NCBI GenBank assembly: GCA_020186115.1
Contig: WSYJ01000186.1
Span: 1-64,000, forward strand
DNA: 64,000 nucleotides
From: Histomonas meleagridis
Taxonomy: Eukaryota; Parabasalia; Tritrichomonadida; Dientamoebidae
Reading direction: 5' to 3'
The notes beneath the pieces were generated by a model. It saw nothing but the letters and a program-made list of their open reading frames with translations. It did not search any database and was not told the origin of the DNA. Shown piece after piece: positions 39,437-48,368 of the stretch (the stretch's first letter is position 1; each line of letters opens with the position of its first letter). Position numbers and translations under genes: made by a program.

Positions 39437-40412
39437 AACGGAAAAGAAGTGTCTTTCTTAACCTACGGTTATTTTTCGGTTTCGAAACTGGAAATAAAGT
39501 ACCAAAAAATTCAATGCAATTGTTTTAAATTCCAAATTCCAAATTGAAATTTCAAAAGGGAGGATCATGATGGTTCAAATCCCTTTTTCTCGTTTTATTA
39601 GTGTTTTTTAGATTTTATGTCTGTAAATATGAATTTAACTATTGTGCTTAAATTGGAATTTAATTTTGATAAAATAATCTTTTCGTAAATCTTTATTGAA
39701 ATAGATATAAATAATGATATATTTGTAAATTATATTATGGGAAATGTTAGTGTTAGTTTTAGACTTTCTTCTAATAATTTCAACTATAAAATCAAATATT
39801 TATGTTTTAAGTTAAAGATTTCGTTCTTTCAAACATGCATTGAAATCAGATTTTATTGAACGGCCTCATCAAAAAGTGACACTCTCTTATCAATAAATTC
39901 AAATTTTGAGAACCTTGACTAGCTGATTTTGATAAAAACGTTTTTATATATTCAAAAACTTGGAATTCTGAGGAGAAAGAGTCAGAAATTTAACACAAAT
40001 TCGGTTTTCTATCAAACAAAACAGGTTTTACTGCGGCCAAAAAGCATATTCATTCCTTTTTGTATTGGAATTTCGAGAGCATATAATAAGTCGTGAAGGA
40101 CCTTTCAGAATATTATCGAAACAATAAAAGAAAGTGCAAACAAAATCAATTTTCAGAATAGGAAAACATATAAATAGTATTAAAAACCATATCTTCAATT
40201 AGAATCAAATGTTAAAACAATATATGTTGACAAAAAAACTGATTTTTCATAGAATCATACCTTATTTGAAATTATTCATTATTTGACATTACTGTTGATG
40301 TATTCATTGTCTTCATGTTGAAATAAATGTCTTTTTAGTGTTTTTTTAAGAATGTTTTTCATCATTAGTTTGAGTAGCCAAATAGCACTTTTGCACTTTT
40401 CCCTCTTTTCAT
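39437..40412. other. Intergenic, nothing recognised
   Basis: About 975 bp. A GGTTCAAATCCC word near 39576 looks like a tRNA T-loop but has no pairing stem or cloverleaf around it. The right end carries GCACTTTTGCACTTTT just before the phosphatase start, likely initiator-type boxes. Confidence 0.45.
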
Positions 40413-41600
40413 ATGATAAATCATGCTAAGGAGCCAACGAAAGATGTAACCGACCAAATCATAAACAACTTAATGGGAGGCGACCCATCAAAAATCAATC
40501 TTACTGTTAAAGACATCATTTTTATCATCTCAAAGTCCAAACCACTTTTATTATTGGAGTCATCATTATTAAATCTTAAAGCTCCTCTTAACATTTGTGG
40601 GGATATCCATGGGCAATTCACAGATCTTATTCATCTATTCAAACTTGGCGGGATGCCACCGAATTCACGCTACTTATTTTTAGGTGATTATGTTGATCGA
40701 GGCAAAAACAGCATTGAATGCATTTGTCTTCTTCTTGCGCTCAAAATTAAGTATCCCGACTCCATATACTTACTCCGAGGTAACCATGAATGCGAAGAAA
40801 TGACAGCTCTTTATGGCTTCTCATCGGAGTGCACGGACAGAGCCAACGAGACCGTTTACAAGGAATTTTGTCAATTATTTGACACTTTTCCTATCGCGGC
40901 CGTTATCTCAAACAAAATTTTCTGTGTGCATGGCGGTTTATCTCCTGAGCTTGAGTCGATCAACCAAATCAAAACCATTCAACGCCCGACACCAATTCCG
41001 GAAAATGGCTTATTAACTGATCTCTTATGGTCTGATCCTGATAGCAACACTGAAAATTGGGCTCCAAGTGAAAGAGGATTTACATCAGTTTGGGGACTAA
41101 GTCAAGCAAAGCGATTTATGAAGAACAATAAGTTCAATGTCCTAATCCGAGCTCATCAGATGAACATGCAAGGTATCGATTTCCCATTTTCACCTGACAA
41201 ATCAGTAATTACTGTTTTCTCCGCGCCAATGTACGCTGGGGAATACACAAACAAAGGAGCGTTTCTAAAGATAAACGAAAAGCTCATCATAACAGCAGTT
41301 GCATTGCCAAGCGGTAAGGGAAGTCCAAAGAATGTAAAGAAGAAAGAGCCTTCAACAGCTTTGGCAACACATCCAAAGAAGTCAGAAACGCAAAACACGC
41401 AATCACAGCAAGACGAGACAATGAGAAATGTTGTTCCAATGAAACCTTTCTCCGAAGGGCTGCAAAAAAGACTAGCTGGGCCAACTCTACCGCCAAACTT
41501 TGAAGAGCTCAGTAGCAAAGTGCCCAAAAAAAGCACAAAACATTCGCCAAAAGTTAAGCCAAAGATCTCAAGAAATGTTCGTAACCAACATACGATGTGA
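40413..41600 (+). CDS. PP1-like serine/threonine phosphatase with basic C-terminal tail
   Basis: 395 residues. All metal and catalytic motifs of the PPP family are present: ICGDIHGQF, LFLGDYVDRGKNS, LLRGNHECEEM, FCVHGGLSPEL and IRAHQMNMQG. The PP1-like core (about 1-300) includes the LLWSDPD motif. The loop SAPNYCGEF of PP1 reads SAPMYAGEY here, which may alter toxin or inhibitor sensitivity. After residue 300 a Lys/Ser/Pro/Thr-rich tail of ~95 residues replaces the short PP1 tail and probably sets location. Family and activity are secure; substrates are unknown. Confidence 0.94.
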   Translation: MINHAKEPTKDVTDQIINNLMGGDPSKINLTVKDIIFIISKSKPLLLLESSLLNLKAPLNICGDIHGQFTDLIHLFKLGGMPPNSRYLFLGDYVDRGKNSIECICLLLALKIKYPDSIYLLRGNHECEEMTALYGFSSECTDRANETVYKEFCQLFDTFPIAAVISNKIFCVHGGLSPELESINQIKTIQRPTPIPENGLLTDLLWSDPDSNTENWAPSERGFTSVWGLSQAKRFMKNNKFNVLIRAHQMNMQGIDFPFSPDKSVITVFSAPMYAGEYTNKGAFLKINEKLIITAVALPSGKGSPKNVKKKEPSTALATHPKKSETQNTQSQQDETMRNVVPMKPFSEGLQKRLAGPTLPPNFEELSSKVPKKSTKHSPKVKPKISRNVRNQHTM

Positions 41601-42019
41601 TATGAAGCATAAACGGGCCTTTTTCATAATGTAAATATCATTTATCTTTTTATATTTATTGTTTTTAGGAAGAAAATATCGATGTCATTGTGTATTGTTG
41701 CTTTATAAAGGAGAAGTAATTGAACATTTCCCAACGATAGAATCAAATGAATGAAAAATCATCGGATTTTTATTCAAAAACTGAAGTTGATGGTATATTA
41801 TTTTACTTGTATTTTAGGGAAAGGGTTTTCCTTCACAATGTTTTCATCTTTCTAAAATAAGATTTTATGTGATTGTTTTTAGACAAATTCATTGATACTC
41901 TCCAAAATACGTATATGTTCCTGTGTAGAACAACAAAAACCCACAAGTAAACAAAGAGCAGTTCAACAAGTAAACAATACAAAAATATTTGAATTCAATA
42001 ACCGCCAATCCTCGTCGCA
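41601..42019. other. Intergenic, nothing recognised
   Basis: About 420 bp between two plus-strand genes. No feature beyond AT-rich sequence. Confidence 0.45.
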
Positions 42020-45000
42020 ATGATCTGGTTCCTCTTTTCTCTGCTCATATTGATAGGATTTTTATGGATTGCACGTTATGTCCTAGTGAAGTTTATTCAG
42101 AAAAAATATCCAGAATATCAACTTGAGGTAGGTAAGAATTTCTTCTCAATTTCTCACCTTTTTATTGATAATATTCACTTTAAAGTAGAGATATCAAATT
42201 TGAATGTACTCATAAATCCATTCTCTTTGTTGTACTTTACTTCAGATCCATTATTTTCTGTTTCATTTGATAAATTTCATTTAGAAATTAAAGAAATTCC
42301 GGAATTTACAAAATTGGAATCCAAACAATCGCGCCTTTCACTTGAGGTGTGGATTGTTCAACATATTATTGCATTTTTATGTGTTATTATTATTCGAAAG
42401 TTTTCTATTAACTTATCAGACATTAAAATCAAAATCAAATCTTTTGAACTTTGTATCCAGAATATCACTCAAGTATTCAAAAGAGGCAAACGAGAAACTC
42501 GTGATGAGTTTTTATTACTAAATACACTTCTTAAACATAACGATCAATCCCTTATTCGAATGCCACAACTCCGTCTATCCATCAATTCTACTTCTGATAT
42601 ATTCAAGAACATACTTGGTCTTTCGTTCAATTCCTTATCACTTCAAAGTGATTCTGTTAATATTATTTTTTCACCAGGTCAAACTCTTATATCAATTTCA
42701 CCACTCATCATTACCGACACATTAAATCCAGATAGTAAATGCACGATCACAATCCAACCCATTCATATCAAGCAGCCTCAAATGTCACTTTCCACTAATG
42801 ACCTAAACGTTCTCATAAAAGACGTTAACATGACCATCTTTGAAATTTCCTTAGGTTCAATAGAAATGCAATGTTCCAATAAGAAAATCATTGAAATTCC
42901 ATCGTTATTATTTTCTAATAACAAACTTATTGTTCCATCGATTAAAGGTCGTATATCATTCTCATTAGTTGTCGATATAGCAACAATTTTACAATATGTA
43001 CCATTACCACCAATGGATATTACTAATCCAATGCAAATAATAATTCCATTTACAATTAAAACGAAGATGATTGACTTATATTTCTTATTATCTGATGTAG
43101 ATCGTTTCCATATCTATTTAAAGAATGGATTAAAAGCAAAAGAAAATACAATTTCTATTAAATCGGCTCAAGTTTTATTATTTGTAGAAAACAAGAAACA
43201 TGATTTCGTATCAGTTTCTGATGCAAGTATCTCATTTATTAATCAAATTCATTTATCATTAAAGGCAAATGAAGCAAGAATTAATTTTTCATTTATGTAT
43301 TCATTTGTTTCATTTGTAACAAACTTTGCAAAATGTATTATATACGTTGTATCATTAGTTCGTGGACCAAATTATCAACAAAATCGAAACATATCACCAA
43401 CGCCAATAACATTAGATGCAAATGTTAAAACAATCAAAGTATCATTTCTTAAAAAGGATTTAGCTGATAATGTAATACGATCAAACGAAGCGAAACTAAT
43501 AGCGAGCGAAGGAATGATTCAACGACAAATTAGAGCATTAGATATAATTAAATCTAATTCACAATATAAGTTTAATGAAGAAGAATTCGAAAAGCAATCA
43601 AAAATATTACGTTTTAAGTTATTTAAAGAAGCTATAAGTAAAATTCCGACAGATAAAAACTTTGCAACAATTATATTAACAAATACTGTAGCTACAATTG
43701 ATGGAATTAAGTTTAAAGACTTCGAATCTTGTTTTGATTTAATTAGAGAAAGATATTATCCTATTGATTCATCTTTAATTAATAAACTTGACGCATTATA
43801 TCTTACAGGATCAGTAAGTAAAATCGAAGTAATTGCCGAACGTTATGGTAAATTAGCTACTTTATTTGATATTAAATTTAATTCTAATTTAATAATTCCG
43901 ATTCCAAAAGTATCAAAACGATTTGAAGTATTTCATACTAAATTAATAATTGAAGGAAATGAATTTTTAATACCTTATGAATCATTAAATAGTTTAATAT
44001 TTATGACAATGGAAGGGAATATTAACAAAATTAATATCAAATTTACGCCGGCATTAATTGAGTTTTATCAAGATTTTATGTTATTAATTGATGATTTCAT
44101 TGTTGATTCAACATTATTTAAAAGGCCAATTTCTATTGATAATTTACGACTAATGATTAAACTTATTTGTAATTTCGATATTAATAAAATATCAATATTA
44201 GTTAATAATTCAAGAAATGCATATTCACGTGAGAAAACTCAACCATTAAAACTTACTATATCCACAAGTAAAGTATCACTCAAAGGATTAGAAATCAAAT
44301 TCTCATGTAAAAATATTTTAGGCACAATATTTAACAAACAATTTTTCAAAATTCCACCAATAGATTGTAAGTTAACATTTCATTCATTTAATAATTTATG
44401 TGAAGAGAATGAAGTTAAGTTTTATATACCTATAGATTCATCACAAATATTAAATAAATATTATGACCCTTATAGTAAATATCGATCAAGTCAAATCTCA
44501 TTTGATGCTGATATTAACTTATCTGTAGATGGAAGTGACATTAAAGTTAATATTGATGTCGTCCAAAGTTTTATTGATTTATTTGTAGCTAAAGAGAATT
44601 GGACAAATGGTTTTAATTTCCCACCGAACTTTGCGAAACAATCAAAACATATGCCAGTGTTTACACATGGTACTATTAATATTATATTACCTACAATCAC
44701 ATTTTTGTTTTTCGATTCAAGGTTTGTTATTAAAATCACAAATGAAAGTTTTAGTATGAAATTTATTAATTCTGAATCGAGTAATATATCATTAACATCA
44801 AAGATGCTTCAAGTAATATTTACAAATTATCATCAAAACCTTGGAATGATTACTATTGTTGATTTTGTTTTAGAAACTATTGATCAATTTGTTAAAGTTA
44901 AATTTAATGAAATTTCTGCTGATGTTTCGATTAGTTTAATACCAATTTTATTAGAAATTGATATTAAGATTCCATCACAAGAAGTATTATCTAAACTTCA

Positions 45001-46132
45001 ACCTGATTTAGAATTAGATTCTATCCTTAACATATTAAATATTAATATATTAAATATCGAAATAGAAACAGCAAGATTTAATGTGTTATTTAATACTTAT
45101 CAATTCCCACCACAATTTGAATTAACGAAAGTCATATTTTCATTATCTAAATCTAACACAACTAAAGCACAATTAATTGGAATCCAATTTGCATCATTTA
45201 AGATCATTGTTAATTATTTATATGATTATCCATTATTTTATATGGAAAATCTTGATTTTTATTTAGCATTTTCAGATGATCGATTATTATTATTTATTAA
45301 ATCTATAAATGGATTTTCATTAAATGTACGACCTGATATAATAAATACTATAATACCGGAAATAATACAAATTATTCCTGATAAATATAAAATCTCTACA
45401 AATAATAATGAAAAGATTAATATGTCATTAAGAATTAAAGTTAATATCGATGGAGAAATGATATTTAAATTTGTTTCGAATAATGATGATGTACTTACAA
45501 GTTTAACATCGAAACATATATTACTCGATTATTTAATCTTAGAAACAGGTGCAGCACATAACTATTTAGAAGTGAAAGATATCGAAGTTATCGATGAAAA
45601 TACTCAAGATGAAAAGTTTAGGAATGTTTTAACGACTATGGCTAATAATGACTCAAACAAAATGTTCGTAATATTCGAAATGAACAAAAGAGAAACTATG
45701 ATGAAATGTCCCGTCTTCGATTTAATCACGTTAAATGTTGCGCCAATTATTATTAACATCTCAAGAAGATTTATCGAAGATTTAATCGAAAATTTCCCTT
45801 CTGCAAAAGATTTGAATATTTTCGACTTGGAAACAGCGCCTGAAAAACAAACTGAGGAAATAGTGTTTAACTCAAGCTCATTAGAAAACATTGATAATGA
45901 TAATAATCCAATTGGGTTTTATGGTCATGTTATTGTTTCGCCTATAAAAATGAAATTAAGTTATAAGCCTGCTTCTGGTTTCGTAAAGGAATTAAAGAAT
46001 AGAGGCTTCGAATATCAAGGAACAGATTTATATGATTTGTTCGGCTCAATGGAAAAAATTAAATCGTTCGTGGTAAACCAATTGAAATGGTCAATATTAA
46101 AATCATTGCCGAAAATTGCTTTCGGAGCTTAA
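42020..46132 (+). CDS. Large N-anchored beta-rich protein, probable bridge-like lipid-transfer protein
   Basis: 1370 residues. A membrane helix sits at the very N-terminus (MIWFLFSLLILIGFLWIARY). It is followed by long runs of alternating hydrophobic/polar strands (FHLEIKEIPEF, IKIKIKSFELCIQNIT, INLSVDGSDIKVNIDVV) with almost no catalytic-looking motif. A TM anchor followed by repeating beta sheets is the plan of the RBG/VPS13-like lipid-bridge proteins, especially the Hobbit/FMP27/BLTP2 branch, but those are usually over 2,000 residues. The call is from architecture, not a motif. The gene is extremely AT-rich, more so in its second half. Another large membrane-anchored family cannot be excluded. 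Confidence 0.45.
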   Translation: MIWFLFSLLILIGFLWIARYVLVKFIQKKYPEYQLEVGKNFFSISHLFIDNIHFKVEISNLNVLINPFSLLYFTSDPLFSVSFDKFHLEIKEIPEFTKLESKQSRLSLEVWIVQHIIAFLCVIIIRKFSINLSDIKIKIKSFELCIQNITQVFKRGKRETRDEFLLLNTLLKHNDQSLIRMPQLRLSINSTSDIFKNILGLSFNSLSLQSDSVNIIFSPGQTLISISPLIITDTLNPDSKCTITIQPIHIKQPQMSLSTNDLNVLIKDVNMTIFEISLGSIEMQCSNKKIIEIPSLLFSNNKLIVPSIKGRISFSLVVDIATILQYVPLPPMDITNPMQIIIPFTIKTKMIDLYFLLSDVDRFHIYLKNGLKAKENTISIKSAQVLLFVENKKHDFVSVSDASISFINQIHLSLKANEARINFSFMYSFVSFVTNFAKCIIYVVSLVRGPNYQQNRNISPTPITLDANVKTIKVSFLKKDLADNVIRSNEAKLIASEGMIQRQIRALDIIKSNSQYKFNEEEFEKQSKILRFKLFKEAISKIPTDKNFATIILTNTVATIDGIKFKDFESCFDLIRERYYPIDSSLINKLDALYLTGSVSKIEVIAERYGKLATLFDIKFNSNLIIPIPKVSKRFEVFHTKLIIEGNEFLIPYESLNSLIFMTMEGNINKINIKFTPALIEFYQDFMLLIDDFIVDSTLFKRPISIDNLRLMIKLICNFDINKISILVNNSRNAYSREKTQPLKLTISTSKVSLKGLEIKFSCKNILGTIFNKQFFKIPPIDCKLTFHSFNNLCEENEVKFYIPIDSSQILNKYYDPYSKYRSSQISFDADINLSVDGSDIKVNIDVVQSFIDLFVAKENWTNGFNFPPNFAKQSKHMPVFTHGTINIILPTITFLFFDSRFVIKITNESFSMKFINSESSNISLTSKMLQVIFTNYHQNLGMITIVDFVLETIDQFVKVKFNEISADVSISLIPILLEIDIKIPSQEVLSKLQPDLELDSILNILNINILNIEIETARFNVLFNTYQFPPQFELTKVIFSLSKSNTTKAQLIGIQFASFKIIVNYLYDYPLFYMENLDFYLAFSDDRLLLFIKSINGFSLNVRPDIINTIIPEIIQIIPDKYKISTNNNEKINMSLRIKVNIDGEMIFKFVSNNDDVLTSLTSKHILLDYLILETGAAHNYLEVKDIEVIDENTQDEKFRNVLTTMANNDSNKMFVIFEMNKRETMMKCPVFDLITLNVAPIIINISRRFIEDLIENFPSAKDLNIFDLETAPEKQTEEIVFNSSSLENIDNDNNPIGFYGHVIVSPIKMKLSYKPASGFVKELKNRGFEYQGTDLYDLFGSMEKIKSFVVNQLKWSILKSLPKIAFGA

Positions 46133-46195
46133 GCAATAATTATTATGTAAATTTTAAGTATATTTTTTTTTTAAGTAAAATGATCAATCGTTTAT

Positions 46196-46678
46196 TCAGA
46201 TCATGCGAGTGAATGAATCTCTAGTGGCAAACCGAAATGTTCCAGCGGAATCAAATCCACAGCGATCATAAAAACGTTTCCTTTCTTCATAATATGGTAA
46301 CCTTTGAGGTGGCTCATTCAGTTCAACAGTCATCACGTCATTCTCTTTAGAATATTCAAATACTTTTTTCACTAATGCTCTTCCCAGTCCTTGACTACGT
46401 ACATTATCATCAGTTCGTAAACTATCTAATTGAAGAACCTTACCTCCTGCTTGTAAACCACGATGGATGTTACATGCTGCAACTCCGACAAGTTTACCAT
46501 TTAATTCAGCAACAAATACAGGCCCTTGATCTGGATGATCAACACAATTATTGAATTCTTTTTCAAAGTTCGGAATCACAAAAGAATTATCACCTCTTGC
46601 AGATGCAAAAAGCCTTGTAATTTGATCACGAACAAATGACATATCTGTTTTCTTGGCCAAACGTACAACAACAGACAT
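46196..46678 (-). CDS. GNAT-family N-acetyltransferase
   Basis: 160 residues. The GNAT fold is clear: MSVVVRLAKKTDMSFVRD, VFVAELNGKLVGVAACNIHR, VLQLDSLRTDDNVRSQGLGR (the acetyl-CoA pyrophosphate loop RSQGLGRAL) and ERKRFYDRCGFDSAGTFRF. It moves acetyl from acetyl-CoA to an amine; the substrate cannot be told. A TTCATTTTC initiator-like word lies 10-18 bp upstream of the ATG. Copy B of the dispersed repeat begins 88 bp upstream. Confidence 0.9.
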   Translation of the reverse strand: MSVVVRLAKKTDMSFVRDQITRLFASARGDNSFVIPNFEKEFNNCVDHPDQGPVFVAELNGKLVGVAACNIHRGLQAGGKVLQLDSLRTDDNVRSQGLGRALVKKVFEYSKENDVMTVELNEPPQRLPYYEERKRFYDRCGFDSAGTFRFATRDSFTRMI

Positions 46679-46765
46679 TTATATTAGAAAATGAACAAAA
46701 TTACCGTAACACTTCACTTTTATCCAATTTTGAATGAAAAGAACAAAACTGAACGAAAAGGAGAA

Positions 46766-46902
46766 GATTGAATGGCTGTAAAACAACATTTTGAAAGGCT
46801 CAAACCATCTTCATAAAATGGGTATTTTTGGTAGGTACTTGTGCCAAATCCGCGGTATTTATTCGGATGGTGAATACCTTATGTGTAATTTAGAGAGGTT
46901 CA
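46766..46902. repeat. Dispersed repeat, copy B (partner at 2178-2308)
   Basis: See copy A. Both begin GATTGAATGGCTGTAAA and end near TTAGAG.GGTTC. In one frame copy B reads SDGEYLMCNLERFSRKSLYY, longer than copy A's open stretch, so copy B may be the better-preserved remnant. Confidence 0.65.
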
Positions 46903-47135
46903 GCAGAAAAAGCCTTTATTATTTTCGCACATGGAAAGGTCCTACTTGATGATAAAGACTGAGTAGGCATTACACTCCATATCGTAGCGGTTTTTCAAAA
47001 TCCACAAATCCAAAACGATCAATTTGAACATAAAAACTTAAACCGTCGTTATAAAATCCAATATTCAATCTGTCGGTTAGAACCAAGTTTTGTGTAAAAA
47101 CCGTTAAAGATTTTATCGTTCGACCATTGTTCAGA

Positions 47136-48353
47136 ATGGATAAAACATCAAAAATAAATAAAATTAAATACCTTAAATATCTCCAAATAATTAATAATGC
47201 AATTTGGAACTTAAATGAAGAAAATATTGATAAATCAGTCGAAATGACTAAAAAATTATTTGATACTAATTTTCCTTATTCTGTTATGTTGATTTCAAGT
47301 CAATTGATATATTCATCTTTTATTTCTCAGAGGAAAGATTTAAATATATATTTCCAATTTTTAAAAACATTTTCTACTAATGACTCAGATAACATAATTG
47401 ATGTATTTGTAAAATATCTTATTCATTTAAAGTCTCAAGAATCTTATTACATTTTAGAAAAGATGCATCAAAGAAACCTTATAGATTCCGATATTTTAAG
47501 AAAGGTAAAATCATTTTATTTCGCTCATTATAAAACATATGATGAAATTATTTCATTAGAAAATTTTGTAAGTTCTGCACAATATTTCAAGTCATTCATG
47601 GAGAATATAGAGGAACTTAAAAAAGATGATTGGAAATTACATAAACAATTAATTGAAGAAGGTTGTAATCAAGATGAAATCATGAAAATAATTCGAAATG
47701 ATGAAATAGAAAAACTTCAAGAACTCACAGCACAAACAAATTTTGATTTTAATCAAAAAATTAAGCCTTCACTTTATGAACGATATTCATTTATTAATAA
47801 AGAAGATGTTACATTAATTGATTATGCTGCATTTTTTGGGTCAATTAATTGTTTTAAATTTTTATTGTTAAATGGTTCTGATATATATAACTCTGGTAAA
47901 TACGCAGTTGCAAATGGAAACTTAGAAATGATTCATTTATGTCATCAAAATAATTCATCTTTTAATGGATCATATGAAGCAGCAATTGAATTCCATCAAA
48001 ATGAAATATTTAAATATCTTTATGAAAATAAAATAAGTAAATTTGAAAACTTTAATGAGTTAAGAAAGAAATGTATACAATATAATAATTATAAAATTCT
48101 TTCTTTTTTCATAAAAGGAATAAGAAACCTAAATTTAATCTATAAAGCAGCTGCAGAAAATGGTAATGTTTTTATTTATAATTATTTTTATGAAGAAAAT
48201 TTCCTATTTCCAGAAGATATTTTACTATTTTGTGTAAAATCAGGTAACATTGAATTTTTTAAATTCCTTCTCCTAAATAAAGATGCTAATATTAATGCTA
48301 AAGATGATTATTTGTCTTTTAGTCATATGTTTCATTTTTCATTATGGAATTAA
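47136..48353 (+). CDS. DUF3447-type ankyrin protein, N-terminal contiguous part
   Basis: 405 codons from the ATG at 47136 to a TAA at 48351. The first ~150 residues are the helical domain seen at the start of many trichomonad ankyrin proteins. Degenerate ankyrin units follow from about residue 225 without spacers (VTLIDYAAFFGSINCFKFLL; YKAAAENGNVFIYNYF). The last is a full unit (ILLFCVKSGNIEFFKFLL...NINAKD). After it a 51-nt spacer carries the single in-frame TAA, and the next ankyrin unit at 48369 is in the same frame. So this stop is probably not the end of the gene but part of the first spacer of the array. Ankyrin repeats bind proteins; no partner is suggested. Confidence 0.7.
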   Translation: MDKTSKINKIKYLKYLQIINNAIWNLNEENIDKSVEMTKKLFDTNFPYSVMLISSQLIYSSFISQRKDLNIYFQFLKTFSTNDSDNIIDVFVKYLIHLKSQESYYILEKMHQRNLIDSDILRKVKSFYFAHYKTYDEIISLENFVSSAQYFKSFMENIEELKKDDWKLHKQLIEEGCNQDEIMKIIRNDEIEKLQELTAQTNFDFNQKIKPSLYERYSFINKEDVTLIDYAAFFGSINCFKFLLLNGSDIYNSGKYAVANGNLEMIHLCHQNNSSFNGSYEAAIEFHQNEIFKYLYENKISKFENFNELRKKCIQYNNYKILSFFIKGIRNLNLIYKAAAENGNVFIYNYFYEENFLFPEDILLFCVKSGNIEFFKFLLLNKDANINAKDDYLSFSHMFHFSLWN

Positions 48354-48368
48354 ATTTATTTATTTAAT

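Noticed and set aside
39560-39600. tRNA-like T-loop GGTTCAAATCCC
   Set aside because: The five bases on each side do not pair and no acceptor, D or anticodon arm can be drawn upstream.
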